A stretch of 64,000 nucleotides of DNA from Macrocystis pyrifera (Eukaryota > Sar > Phaeophyceae > Laminariales > Laminariaceae): NCBI GenBank assembly GCA_031763025.1, contig JASSKH010000016.1, positions 5,146,001 through 5,210,000 of the forward strand. The letters run 5' to 3'. The notes under the pieces were generated by a model. It saw only the letters and a list, made by a program, of their open reading frames with translations, had not been told where the DNA came from and made no database searches. Below, in pieces: positions 1 to 12,100 of this stretch; the first letter of the stretch is position 1, and the number at the start of each line of letters is the position of its first letter. The position numbers were made by a program, and so were the translations under genes.

Positions 1-1560
1 ACTAGTAGTTGGGTTCTGCGCGAAATACCAAGGCATGTATGGGGATGGAGAAGGGTACAAACACCTGTGACCACGACTTGTTCAGAAGCCCGCTTGATAT
101 AAAAAAATCACGCGGGATGAGCTGGAAAGCAAACAATGACTAACAGATTCTATAAAAATTAGAAATGTATGAGGAATGTCGGCCTGTATCGCTTGCAAGG
201 ATAATACCAGCTACGCGTTTTATTTACTGGCAAAAAACCATCACGTTCTCACGAGATCCGACATCTGACTTGCCCGAAGTATTGCTGCAGCCTGTGCATC
301 GAAGCAGCGACTAAATCTAATCACTTTACAACGGAAGTTTAGCTTCACAAACTGCGTGATACATAGCTTGCGTGTTTCCTATATTACTCGCAACAGTAGG
401 TGAATTTTGCACAGGAGTGAACGATTGAATGCAATATGCTGTGTGTCGAGCTGTATATCGGTTCATATCCGAAATTTCGTGAAAGTTTGTTGAATGAAAA
501 ACTACGCGGGTGAAGAGCGCGTCGTTCCACGACTGGTTCGTCTTGGCTAAGGTAAAAAAAAACAAGACCTCGGCTAGCACTGAGCATTGCCAGCGCTAAT
601 GGGAGTGTAACTTCGCGTACAAGGTGACGTCAGATGGAATCGCGGGTGACAACTTTCAAAGAACATTTCGGATTGATTGTTCCTTCAGAGGCGACAATGG
701 CACCACAAAACGATGTCATGCCATCGTACTGAATACGACAAGCACAAAATACACACGCCATGAACCCAAATCCACAGTGTATTCCACAGTGCACGTATCT
801 GGTAGTGCCAGGGTGAAGGGGTAACTAATTTGCTCAGGTTCCAAACATGGGGGAGCTCTACATCTCACCCACATTGCGACTTCGAGAAAAATGTGCGCTA
901 AAACCCGATGAGCAATCCCACAGGCTAGGCACGCAACGAATATAAGTGTAAATATTATGGGGGGTTCCTCAGTTGGGGAGCTCCGTCAGTCGGAAAACCG
1001 TGGGCCCAAAATGAACCCCTCTACTTCCTTTCAAATGAAACCAACCACAACATGGGGCATGCTGATCGATTTTGTTTTATTTTATTCACCCCTGTGACAC
1101 TCTCCGTCCATTGCCTCGTGCTACCCTCCGGAAAAATGACACAGCAGAAGTGGAACTCCGATCAGGGCTCTTGCAGTTTGCCACTTTAGTCCGCGCCAAC
1201 ATGAAAATAGTTGACAGCAGTACAGTGTACACAAAGAATGCGAAAGAAAGGTCCAACTCCACGCTCGCATGAAATGCTCAAAGGGCGCCTGCTTATGCTC
1301 GGCCACTCCTCCCGCCGTTCGCGAGAGGTGCGCCATGTAACCCATACCAGAACCAGAAAAGGCAATCCGACCCCGGCACACCCCTGTCCGCTTGGGCCAA
1401 AATACATACTACGTATTGCCTAAACTCTGCAACACACAGTTGAATATTTCAGGAAACCGGGGGTCGACACTGACCTTCCCCTTTCCAACGGCAGCAGCAG
1501 AAGTAAAGAGGGCATACCACGGCGGCAAAATAAAAACGAAGTATATCACAACCAACGTAT
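1..1560. other. Intergenic, downstream of the DUF547 gene
   Basis: No reading frame here shows a recognisable motif or a convincing splice-bounded exon. The open frames are short, overlap on both strands and lack the GC-rich wobble pattern seen in the real exons. It is the 3' flank of the minus-strand DUF547 gene that ends at 1561. Confidence 0.6.
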
Positions 1561-1815
1561 TTAAGGAGCCGGCCCGCCCAAAGCCCGGTCAGCCCACGCC
1601 GCGTCGGCGCTATTCGATCTCCAGTCATACTCAAAGAAGTCCACGGTCGCCTCCTCGGGAAGAGGGGCCCCACTCCAGTGCTTCCTGATGAAGGCGATAA
1701 TGCCGCCATCTTTATCGAAATCTTCTTTGTACCACTTGAAGATCGGATTCACGTGCAACGTCCCGTCACTCGAGAGCTGAACCATTGACCCCCCGTTGAT
1801 GGCGGCGGATGTGAC
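1561..1815 (-). CDS. DUF547 gene, exon 3 (C-terminus)
   Basis: 84 codons plus stop, following a TGTTGTAG acceptor. It carries NPIFKWYKEDF and FFEYDW, the family's C-terminal signature, and ends in a TAA-type stop read at 1561-1563 on the minus strand. Confidence 0.9.
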   Translation of the reverse strand, partial: VTSAAINGGSMVQLSSDGTLHVNPIFKWYKEDFDKDGGIIAFIRKHWSGAPLPEEATVDFFEYDWRSNSADAAWADRALGGPAP

Positions 1816-4800
1816 CTACAACAGCGTAGGTACACGTACTTAGCTGAGGCAATAGCAGACGCGGACTATCCCCCCTCAACGGGCCAAAGTATTGGTTGAC
1901 GGTTTAGTTCTGGTCCGTCAAGGCCTCTGTAGACTCAATTAACTAGTTTTAATGTGGGGTTTTCCTTGACGGCTGTCCGTCAAACGGCAAAAGTGCCGCC
2001 AACCGACGTCATTGCGAAGGACGTGCGTGAATCGAGCTGGTTTGACACAGTAACTACTGAAGTAAACCTCTTCACACACAAGAAAAAACATTTTCTTTGG
2101 GGGGTACGGGCGAGAAGTGCGATAGCATCGGGTCGCAATGCGAGATGCCTCGACTCTACCTTGAATATGGGCTGTTGGAGGGGCGACACAATGTTGCAGC
2201 ATGTTGTCTTCTGATTAGACTAATGATCATGCAAAAAATATCGCATATCAACCCCTCGTTTGAACTCGAGCGGCAAAAAGTGTCGAAACAAAGTGACGAA
2301 GCAGCGCGGGTTGCTAGTGTACCCAAGCTTCAATGCAAGGACGCCTCCGGCACGTGCGCCGCGTGCTATTGGCCGTAATGCTGTGAGCTCCCGCTAGAAG
2401 GTTGATAAGACCGTACTTGGCATATACCAGGTATATTGGGGTTCCAAAAAGGGATGACGTCGAAAAATGTCTACCTCCCCTGTGATCTCACCTCGTCGAG
2501 TTCCGCTTGCAGAGCAGCGCCGGTGAAGAGTGTTCTCCGGAGGGGTGGACATGAAATCGACGCACAGTTTAGCGCAAAATGGACACGAGCGTCGTTTACC
2601 TCCGGCCGGATGATCTAGAAGCAAGCCAACAGCATGACATGGGCGATACGCGAAGGGGTGGGGTGAGGGTGAGAGTGGAGTGGGTACGAAATGTTATGTT
2701 TCTACGAAGCTATTATGTAGGGCACGACGGTGTTAAAGGATGCGATATTAATCTCAGCGCTAACACGGTATTATCGAGAGTTTTTCAAAAGAAGAGAAGT
2801 CAGCGAAACGTCTATTTCGGTGGACATAGTAATCAGGACTCATATCCATAAAAACCTACATATTCCATTATTTTTAATAAGCATATTTGGCCCTGATTGC
2901 TATCTTCCCCGTAATAGGATTAGAGATCGTCCTTGGGTCGTTTATCGTTTGCCGACACGGGGGCGGTCGTTCGAGCGTTCCAACCATTTCCAGAAATCTC
3001 GCCGCCTATATACTGGCACTGACTGCTGTGCGGCGTGCGCGCACCTCATTTGGTAGGTACGTACGTTAGGCACGCAGAATATCGGTAGATCGGTTTGAAA
3101 CCCAGATATAGCGACCGAACAGAGTGTCCGTACGCTTGGTTTTATCTGCCGTCTACTAGCGGTGCAAACGCACAGCAGTACGAGAATATAGGTTCAGGCT
3201 GGACCCGTGTCGTATAGTGTGCTCGGTATATAGTACCACGGCGGTAGCCATCCCCTAAAGGAGTACGTACGCCTTACACGATCGTTCCCTGCTCACTGCT
3301 GGCAGGCTTTCAAAAAAAAGCCTGTGGGAGTTCGAGTACTACGCTGTCCTGCTTGCAAGAGTCCTTTTAACGACAAGATGAAATAGCAAGTTTCTTGTAT
3401 TTAGGCAAGAAAACTTTGGCAAGTCTTACCAAAAAACGTCAAACCCTTCCATCGACAAACGCATCAAAATAGCAGAAAGCTTGCTATTCCCAGTGACTCG
3501 GAAACACTTTTGGCAAAGAAAAGCCCTCAGAATTTAATCAAACCCCGTACAGCAGACAGACGTTATAGGCGACATCCTCTGTCGAGGAATAGGTGGCCTC
3601 GAGAGGAGTGCAAGCACAACTACAGTAGTAGACCCCAGAAGTCGACAGGTCTTCGAGCCACAGTATAGGCACGTGTCGGTTGTCTTGGGGAAGCTGTAAC
3701 GGCTGTTTTGTTGGAGTTAACTTAAGGACCACCAAACCGGTACCTGTGCCGTACACCCACACGGGGTGCGTCACTCTCGTCGTGCACCTCATCAATCAGC
3801 GGTGCTGTCAGCACCGACAGGGTTGTCAGCATCGCCCTCTAACCCTCGATGTTCCCGTGTATTGCAGAGGTTCGTGCCAGTCTAGCTCCGGCGTGCGGTT
3901 TGTAAAACCTTGTGACGGCGTTACAGGGCTGGAATAGCGGGAAATGGCAAACGAAATAGTAAATTTCATTTCCCATAAATTTGCTAATGAACAGCCAGGG
4001 ATGCTTACCTAAAAACGTTTGGCAGGGTTTTGGTTATTTAGGCTGTTTTCTATGCTGTTCGATTTCGAGCTTCAGATTTGTATTTTTCGATCCCAAAAAT
4101 AAAAGCATCTGCTCATGCTGTCCGAATATGCAGAATCTGACCGGCGTTTTTTCGATTCGAGAATCCCATAGCTCAAGTCGTCAGACTTTGTCTTTGTCCC
4201 AAAGTCCGACGACTTGGATCATCAGATTTTCAAATCGAAAATTGGCATTGTCTCTAAACCCAATACGTTATCCACGGCAGCAAGCAGCAGCAACACGATC
4301 GAAGAGTTGGATGGTGACAGAGCTGTATAGCGACATACTTTCGCGCCCGACACGCAGTCGGCGGGCGGCGCGTCTCTCCGTGCTCAGACTACAGTCGGCT
4401 GGCGCGGGCCCGGGCCTAGAGATCAAGAGAAGCGCACTCGGCGCGCACCTCTCCGTGAATAGATACTCGTAGACTACAGCAGCAGCAGTCAGTCACAGCG
4501 TGAAATACTGCTACAAATACCAAGACAGGTTGACTTTAACGCACTCGGCAAGTCTCTTCGCCGCCAGACCAAAGGCAGGCAGCCTTGGCTCGGACGCTTG
4601 GGTCCTACGCGCAGTGCAGCGCACCCAGCGCGTCCGTTCGCGGCGCCAGACCGCAATAACAGCAGTTGGTCTCGACGTTTGCTCGAACCTCTGCACGCAC
4701 AACAAATATGATTTTCCCGCATACGAAAAATGTTTCGATTTGCAAACAGCTGGAAATGCGATCGGGTCAAAATCTGAACCTCAACATCTAAACCGCACAC

Positions 4801-7800
4801 TATTAATAGGTAGGAAACAGCCTTGGTTCGATTTCGAGCTTCAGATTTGCATTTCTCGACGTCAAAAATGAAAGGACCTGCTTATACAGTCCGAACATGC
4901 AAAAATTGACGAAAAAAATCGGTTCGAGAACCCCATGGCCCAAGTCGTCAGATTTTGCCCCAAAATCCGACGAGTTGGGTCATCAGATTTTCAAATCGGA
5001 ACATGGAATGGTATCTAAATTCAAGATGTTATCCACGATAGCAGCACAACCATCGATGAGTTGGATGGTGACACAGCTGTACAGCGACGTTGCTTCGCGC
5101 CCGACGCGCGGTCGGAGGGCGGTGCATCTCTCCGTGGCCAGACTACAGTCGGCTGGCGCGGGCTCGAGCCTAGACACCAAGAGAAGCGCATTCGGCGCCC
5201 ATCTCTTCGTGGATATGTACTCGTAGACTGCAGCAGCAGCAGTCAGTCACATTGTGAAATACTGCTACAAACAAGACAGGTTGACTCTAGCGCATTCGGC
5301 ACGTCTCTTCGCCGCCAGACCAGAGGCAGTCAGCCTTGGCTCGGACGCTTGAGTCCTACGCGCAGTGCAGCGCACCCAGCGCTTCTCTTCGCGGCGCCAG
5401 ACCACAACAGCAGTTGGTCTTGACGTTTGCTCGAATCTGTGCACGCACAATAAATCCAATTTTTCCGCATAGGAAGACTGTTTCGATCTGCGGACTGCAC
5501 ATCTGGAAAAGCAATTTGGTCGCAATCTGAAGCCCAAAAATCGAACCTCTCTGAGGTTCGTTTTTTGAGCTTCAGACTTGTGCTTTCGATGTCAAAAATG
5601 AATATCCCTGCTTTTGCAGTCCGAATATGCAAAATCCGAACGGAAACGTTTCGACTTGGGTCATCAGATTTTCAAATCGAAAAGTGGCATGCTCTAATAT
5701 GTTATCCACGATAGCAAGCAGCAGTAGAACGCTCGATGAGTTGGATGGTGACACGGCTGTATAGCGACGTTTCTTCGTGCCCGACACGCGGTCGGAGGGC
5801 GACGCGTCTCTCCGTGGCCAGACTACAGTAGGCTGGCGCGGGCTCGGGCCTAGACACCAAGAGAAGCGCACTCGGCGCGCACCTCTCCGTGGATACGTAT
5901 TCGTAGACTACACTGCTGTACGACAGCAGTCAGTAACATTGTGAAATACTGCTACAAATACCAAGACAGGTTGACTCTAGCGCACTCGGCACGTCTCTTC
6001 GAAGCCAGACCAGAGGCAGTCAGCCTTGGCTCGGACGCTTGAGTCCTACGCGCAGTGCAGCGTGTTCGAATGTGCTTGTTCAGTCTCTTCGCGATGCCAG
6101 ACCACAACAACAGCAGTTGGTCTCGGCGTTTGCTCAAATATCTGCACGCACAATAAATACGATTGTCCCGCATAGGAAGACCGTTTCGATTAGCCAACTT
6201 CACATCTGAAAATGCGATCGGGTCAAAATCTGAAGCTCGAAAATCGAACCGCATAGGAAACATCCTTGGGCAAGTCGAAATTTGGTAAATTAGTCAATTT
6301 AGGGAAAAAAATGCGATTTTTATTTTTTGCTAAAAATGCGTTGTTAGGCCCCTTCTTACGCAGTCGGAAACATAGATTGAACAAGCCGGTTTTCGATCGG
6401 TTATTTTTCCGACTGGATTATGAATCGCTACCCTTCTTATCGTCCGTCGGATCGAATATACAGTTTTTTGTTTTTTTTCTGTAGACATTTGATGTAAGGG
6501 AGTGACTAGCTTGACTAGCTACAAGAAAAAAGGGTAGGGAATAGGCGGAAGTCGGTTCGAAACTGCTTCGCCGTAATGCTCGTGGGTTCAGAGAGGTCTT
6601 CATCTTCCAGCAGCTACGCCCAAACACACGTACATGTTGATGTCTTGCTTCTTCCTCGAGCAGCGTGTGAGCTTCACACGCGGGGCGTTCTCCTCCATCT
6701 CGTCCTCGTGGCCATCGCGACGCTGGACTTCTTCGAGAGCCGCCAAAGCTGCAGCCATCGCACCAGTTGGCAGAAGGTCATCGATACCGCACACTGCGGC
6801 CATCGGGTGCTGACACGTGCTGCTGACGGGCGTAGATAAGGATGTATCACGCTGACTCGCGGCGAACAGCAGCAGAAGTGACATCAGCCAACCCAGCGTC
6901 GCCGATGTTGTGGTGCGACGTCGTGTCGTATACACGTCGTGTTGTTGTGGCGTGGGTGTGTGATACTCGTATGCGGCGGGACTTGCTAACTTTTCTGATG
7001 CATGAATCCCACTGGCGTGTTGGATCGAAAATCTCAGTTTTCTCTGTCTGATCCAGTTGAAAAAAATAATCGAAAAAACTTGGATTGAAAAGGCGCTTTT
7101 TCAACTGCATAAGACCTATGCCAATGGAAACGCGAAGTCCAAAAGTTTTCTGTCGAAAATGTAGCTTTCAAAGAACAGCCGAAAATATCCTCGTACCGCC
7201 GGCCGCTGTGGGAAAAAAGGGAAAACATGTTTCCTTTTGTCTTCTTTTGTTTCTAACGGCTGCAGGCGGCGCAATTTGTTTTTTCTCGTTGCAAAATGTC
7301 GACGCGCTGATAAAAATCAGCTCGTGCGACGATAGACACTCGATCTCGAAATAGACTCAGCCTACGGCCGCAACTCGCTTGGTGTCGGGCAAGGCCAATG
7401 AGTATAGATTACGGCCTCGAAGATATCAGGTGGATCGATGGTCTAGGGGGCGAGAGCTTGCCGGCGGCGTCCACCGGTATCCTCCCAAACCTGAAAAAAA
7501 ACTATTTTTTTCGCCATTTGCGACGGATCGAGAAAGTTCGTCATCTATTTTGAGCACAACGGGGGCCACTTCTTTTTCTATTGTACGCCTGGCCAGCGCC
7601 CGCTACACGTCACCGGCCATGGTGTAAACACGGTGGTGACCCTAGGGTGGGTCGGAGCTCCTATCGAGCGCACTCCGTCTAGAACTCATGACGCCGTCGT
7701 TGGTTTTGTCGATCGATGTCTGTCGAGGACTCGGAATCTCGCCGCTTCGAAGCCGATCTAGGCCCAACATCGGCCCCGGAATAGTTTTTTTCGGGCTTTT

Positions 7801-8614
7801 CCAAAATTTTGGAACTTGGAACTTTCCGTTTCAAGAAACGTGTTCATAGCAAGCTGTACCTGAAAAATTATGATGGGTATCTCTGGAATTCAAACTTTTC
7901 ATGGGAACTTCACGTCCATTGGGTAGGTCTAAGAAAGCGTCTCCGATCGGAAACCGGCTTTTTCAATCCATGTTTCCGACTGCATAAGAACTGGCCTTAG
8001 AAACGACCCTAACAGGAACATGTACTTGTACGTAGGAAAGGCCAGACCTTATTCTCGAAGTTGTAGAGGTTCCACTTGCCGCCGGCCGTCGACACCTTGT
8101 GCCAGTAGAAGAATCGGGCCTTGGCCAGCACCGACAAAGCCCCTTTCCACCCTAGAATTGACCTCCTCTCTCGAACTACCCAGTGCAAAGTCCACAGGTT
8201 GTACGCGTTTATCAGAAAGGCCTGTCGGTCGCTTGGCGTCATCTCCCGATGGTCCGTGTTCTTGATGCTGGAGACCACGCCAGTCAGCCACTCCTTCTCC
8301 TCGATAGCCAGCTTCCCGTAGTCCACAAGAGACGATCCCGTCACGTACTCACTCAGCCGGTCGGCGGGAGGCCACGCTGTGCCCGTACCGCCCCCGGCCG
8401 CGCAGGACGGCATCGTAGTGCGAGTACAGCAGCGCGAGCGGGAGGATGCGGTGCAATAACGTTGATGTTTCTGATGCGTCAGAAATGGGCTGCTACTCAG
8501 CCGCGGATTCGTAGCGCACGTACTGGTGGAGTGCCTACTGCCGAGCAAGGGCGTGTTTGAAAATGAGCTGCCTATACTCACAAGAGCAGGGAGAAGAATC
8601 AGAATGCCACGCAT
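1561..8614 (-). CDS. DUF547-domain protein, 3 exons, 314 residues
   Basis: The exons are 8614-8048, 2614-2492 and 1815-1561 on the minus strand, all joined in phase 0. The family signatures appear in order: residues 100-150 with LINAYNLWTLH (INAYN at 135-139), then DARVHFALNCASISCPPL (about 197-214, the family's conserved Cys/Pro block), and FKWYKEDF followed by EYDW near the C-terminus (about 256-295). DUF547 proteins are widespread in bacteria, plants and algae; their biochemical activity is not established, so no reaction is assigned. The N-terminus MRGILILLPALVSIGSS is hydrophobic and could be a signal peptide, but residues about 20-80 are poorly conserved-looking. A good GTGAGT donor sits at codons 12-13, so the true first exon may be smaller. 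The first large intron (2615-8047) starts with a weak GTCTGG donor and is full of repeats. The gene is divergent from the PPPDE-PUL gene. Confidence 0.85.
1816..2491 (-). other. DUF547 gene, intron 2
   Basis: This 676-base GT-AG intron lies between the two conserved 3' exons. I see no repeat or second gene in it. Confidence 0.8.
2492..2614 (-). CDS. DUF547 gene, exon 2 (Cys/Pro block)
   Basis: These 41 codons in phase 0 carry VHFALNCASISCPPL and end ALQAELDE. The acceptor is GCTTCTAG after a pyrimidine-rich stretch and the donor is GTGAGA. The exon is invisible as a long frame because it is short, but the motif is diagnostic for the family. Confidence 0.9.
2849..2921 (+). repeat. Decayed half of the palindromic MITE family
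   Basis: The order AAAACCTACATATT, a T-rich centre, ATATTTGGCCCTGAT and CCCCGTAATA matches the right half of the intact copies listed elsewhere, with several substitutions and no left arm. Confidence 0.5.
4059..6262. repeat. Three-unit tandem array with inverted terminal repeats
   Basis: Units of about 730-760, 730 and 700 bp begin near 4059, 4823 and 5556. Shared landmarks recur in each, such as TTGGATGGTGACA (4309, 5061, 5741), the TAGACACCAAGAGAAGCGCA block and GACAGGTTGACT. Each unit begins with TTCGATTTCGAGCTTCAGA and ends with its inverse, so the array looks like a tandemly amplified non-autonomous DNA element. No transposase frame is present. Confidence 0.8.
6600..6935 (-). other. Open frame of unknown nature inside the DUF547 intron
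   Basis: A 111-codon frame with a charged, Ala/Glu-rich middle (MAAALAALEEVQRRDGHEDE) followed by a basic patch. It has no recognised domain, no clear splice partners, and it lies between repeat elements. It could be a fragment of a transposon gene or a captured exon. The compositional look is coding-like, which is the only reason it is listed. Confidence 0.25.
7111..7932. repeat. About 820-bp inverted-terminal element, copy A
   Basis: It starts AAGACCTATGCCAATGGAAA and ends with the inverse CCATTGGGTAGGTCTAAG. The interior (TAACGGCTGCAGGCGGCGCA, GATAGACACTCGATCTCGA and more) is shared along its length with 32968-33789. It has no transposase, so it is a non-autonomous DNA transposon. It appears inserted in an older repeat, because similar sequence resumes on both sides. 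Confidence 0.75.
8048..8614 (-). CDS. DUF547 gene, exon 1
   Basis: This encodes residues 1-189, including the LINAYN motif and ending at NLYNFENK. The donor is GTCTGG after an AAG codon. The join to IIRP of the next exon restores the family's iEh-IIRp pattern. The start ATG is the first in frame; the stretch between residues 12 and 80 could instead be partly intronic. Confidence 0.8.
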
Positions 8615-9014
8615 GTTGCAAAAGTGGGCGCTGCGATCGCTGTTGTTCTAGGACATATCTACGTGGGAGATGAGGAGTTCAACATAGTCTCTGGAAGGAT
8701 TATTGTCACCGGGGTTTTCGTTTTTTTCTCGGTTCTACGGAGTACGTTGCTGCCGCAGCCGCGGGCTGCAGGCACTGCGCACTACACACTGCACACAGCT
8801 GTTCAACCACGAGACTACAGTATATAATACCTCTATCCCCATCTCGTAAGCATCGCTCTTCAGTGATTGAAGCTTATAGACGGCATTTTCAGGAGGTCAA
8901 GAAATTTCTGTCAGCAAGTCAGACAGAGCACCAAGTCTCCTACACTTGTGCTGCTGTACGTTGGTTTAGCCCTGATACGTGTACGAGTACCTCACGCAGA
9001 GATCCTCCGAGAGC
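8615..9014. promoter_or_regulatory. Divergent intergenic region, probable shared promoter
   Basis: These 400 bp separate the ATG of the minus-strand DUF547 gene from the ATG of the plus-strand PPPDE-PUL gene. The stretch has no coding signal. A TATA-like element (TATATAATA) is at 8820-8828, about 190 bases before the PPPDE-PUL start codon. Shared regulation of the two genes is an inference from layout only. Confidence 0.45.
8820..8828 (+). promoter_or_regulatory. TATA-like element
   Basis: TATATAATA follows CTACAG upstream of the PPPDE-PUL start codon at a distance that allows a 5' leader of roughly 160 bases. AT-rich motifs occur by chance in this window, so this is tentative. Confidence 0.35.
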
Positions 9015-9105
9015 ATGGCGCACAAGGTACAACTCGCGCTCTACGACTTGTCAAGGGGCTTGGCAAAGAATATGTCCATGGCCATTCTTGGGAAGCAGAT
9101 CGACG
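9015..9105 (+). CDS. PPPDE-PUL gene, exon 1
   Basis: The start ATG is followed by MAHKVQLALYDLSRGLAKNM, the typical first strand and turn of a PPPDE domain. It ends KQID plus one base before a GTGAG donor; the Gly completed by exon 2 begins the GIWHTG motif. Confidence 0.93.
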
Positions 9106-12100
9106 GTGAGAGGCCTTGTCATTGAATGCAGCAAACGTTGTTGGCTCATGGACTATCTTTGCCCTTTCACGTACTGGTGCGTATATATTCGATACGACGA
9201 TATCCTTCAGATCGATAGGTCGATGGTACGAGGTGGTCGTACCCATGCCGTATCGCCGATCGCCGATCTTCTGGAAATATTAGGATTTCCTTCCGTGTTC
9301 GGCAGACGGGTTACGAGTTTCATAGCTGCAACTGGTAATTGGCGATACCTCGGGTACCTACCTAACAGGCTAGACAGCCTCAAACGCGTTGCAATGTCTG
9401 AACGAGGAAGACAGGCAAAGGCACACTCCTAAAGGGGCCGTTATTATCGGAGTTTTGTTTGGCGAATGCCAAAATCAGGTATACATGATCCGTTTGAGCC
9501 AAAATCAGGTACGTTCTAAAACCAAGTAAAAAATGCGCGCCACGAGCGGTGTTGTGTCCATGAGAATTGTTTCGTTTTCTTTAGGGTGTAGGTACCACGG
9601 GCTCCTTTAATGGTATGCCATTTCGTGGGTGGGTGGGAAGGGATCCCTACCGGCTGTTGGCAGAGCCGGTGGATAACTCTCTGAAGACTCATGCAAGCAG
9701 AGTGCAAAAAAAAAAAACAGAGAAAAGGGAGAAGAGAAAAAAAAGAGAGAGGAAGCAGCAATACTCGCCGAAGCTAGCGTGGCATTGGCTCGTGAAAAAG
9801 AGCAGGTACACGCGATCTACTGCTGTAGGTCTACGTGTCTACGACGACGCCATGTTTGATGGTGTACCGTTGTATGGGCAGATTACCGGATAACAAATGA
9901 TGCAGTATGGGGGGGCCGGCCCCACTACTGTAATGCAGGTCGAGCTAGGCGCATGTATGTAGTTGCTCACAGAGATTGATGTCTTATCTTGATGATTCCC
10001 ACTTTCCTGGCTTTCAGAGAGTTCTGAGAGCTGGGGGGTTTATGTGTATACTATTTGTTTGGCGTATTTGGTCAGAAACTCGCCTCCTCAATAGAGGGGA
10101 AACGGGATCATGAATACCATGACACCGCTTGGACCTGCAGAGTGTCACCATTAACATGCTTCATTTGTTTCGCCACGGCGGGAGCGCCAAGAGTATTTAC
10201 TCTGACGCCCCCCCCCCCCCGTTGACAGCTTTAAGTCTTCTAGACCGTCCTCGCGGAATCGCCTGCTCGGCACGAAATTATTTTGCCGTACCAAACCTGA
10301 GACCACCTCGACGCGGGGTGGTGCGGACGAAGTATGTATACCGTGTGTGCATATTGCTGTGACCATAGCAAACAATAGAGTACACATCACAGCAACTATT
10401 AATAACTGAAGCACATCGCACACCCCAAAGAAGAAAAAGTGAAACCAGCGTACGCATGTATGCATGTAAAAGTACGTACTTTTACGTACGACGAACGAGT
10501 ACAGAGTTTGTACGTACGTCAATACAGAAGAATTTCAACTGAGGGAGGGCAGACGCATACGGAGAGAAAAAACAGTCTACGTTTGGCCTCTCTGATTGAT
10601 TCAAAGTTGGCCAATCAGTCGAAAGCTATTAATAGACGGTAGAAAAAGTCAGGTATACCTTGGCCTTTTCGAGCCTAAATCAGTTACGATGTCAGCCTGG
10701 CCAATAGCAGGGCTCCTGGCGTGTATTTTGTACTTGTTTTTAGCATGTAACTGATTTTGGCCGAAAAGTGGCCAGGTATACCTGATTTTGGCTAAAACTC
10801 TTTTTTTCGAATTGTCCAGATTTTCTCGAGTTGTGCATTCTGTATCAAGATACGGAGGCGTTCTGTCACAATTTGTGAATTTCAACAGAGGGCAACGTAA
10901 GGTATGTTGGTATCAGGGTTGTGAACTGAATCCGAAAATGGCGCGGTCGTTTTTTTGTCGTTTTTTTTCCGAAAGTGTCGGTCGGTTTCGGACGGTGTTT
11001 CGGGGTTTCCATACCTATATGTAGGCGTTATCGGCGTAGGGGTAGGGGACAGGGAAATAAAAAACCGTCAATCGTTTTTTGGCAACCGAAGAACCGACCC
11101 AGAAATGGGCGGTTTTGGGGGGGAGGGGAAACCGACCGAAAAAACCGACCGAAAAACGTTTTTCGTGTTTCGGTCTACGACACTGGCTGTCACGCTGTCA
11201 CGTGCGACGCCTGTTGATATGATTCGCTAGGAACTTTCGCAACACGATATTCGCAGTGGTTTTCGCAAGTCATGACCCGACCCGCGGGTCGGGTCACAGG
11301 GTGTTCAAAATGTCAAGGGTGGGGTCGAACCAGATCAGGAAGTATTCATCATAATCTCACGGTCGGGTCGGGTCGGGTCGAGAGATTTTCAATCTCGCGG
11401 GTCGGGTCAGGTCTTGCCAAGAGTTTTTCAAATTTCACGCGTCGGGTCGGGTCGGGTCGGGTCAGGTCGAGTCTAGAAGCGATAAAAAGCTCACGGGTCG
11501 GATCAGGTCATGACTCGCGAGAAACAAGTCACTCGCAGGTCGGGCCAGCATGACCCGCGTGTTGTTTTCTGCTGACCCGCCGGTCGGGCCCGCGCATCCG
11601 GCTCGCGGATCCGATACATTGAACACTTGCCGCTCTCTTACCCAAAAGCTTGTCTTGTATCAATACTCAATAGTACTCATTTGGTATCATATTCAAACAT
11701 TTAAACATCGACAAATCCATATAGGTATGCCCTCATCCATCTATACCCACTACAGTCAGGCCACATATCGCTGCGGGGCACAAAAATGAGTGTGAAATTG
11801 TTTTTAAAGTGTCGACCCACAGGCCGGATCCGCGGGTCGAACCTACGAATGAAGATGAATGGTCTCGCGGGTGAAATGACCCGACCCGCATGAAACACGT
11901 GTTTCGCGGGTCAATCGGAAGGTGGCGGGTCGGGTCGGGTCAGGAGGTTTTTAAATCTCGCGGGTCGGGTCGGGTCGGGTCAGGAGGTTTTCAAATCTCA
12001 CGGGTGGGGTCGCGTCGGGTCAAGAACAAAAAAAACTCGCGGGTCGAGTCGGGTCGGGTCAAGAGGCTTTCAAAGTCTCGCGGATCGGGTCGGGTCAGCT

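Larger units (their letters stand above)
2615..8047 (-). other. DUF547 gene, intron 1 (5.4 kb, repeat-filled)
   Basis: It holds a decayed MITE copy (2849-2921), a three-unit tandem array (4059-6262), a minus-strand open frame of unknown nature (6600-6935) and one copy of an about 820-bp inverted-terminal element (7111-7932). The stretches between them show no coding signal. Confidence 0.75.

Noticed and set aside
9170-9240. A YIRYDDIL string in a plus-strand frame, resembling the YxDD box of reverse transcriptase
   Set aside because: It lies in intron 1 of the PPPDE-PUL gene with no other reverse-transcriptase motif before or after it, and stops surround it. It is a chance match.
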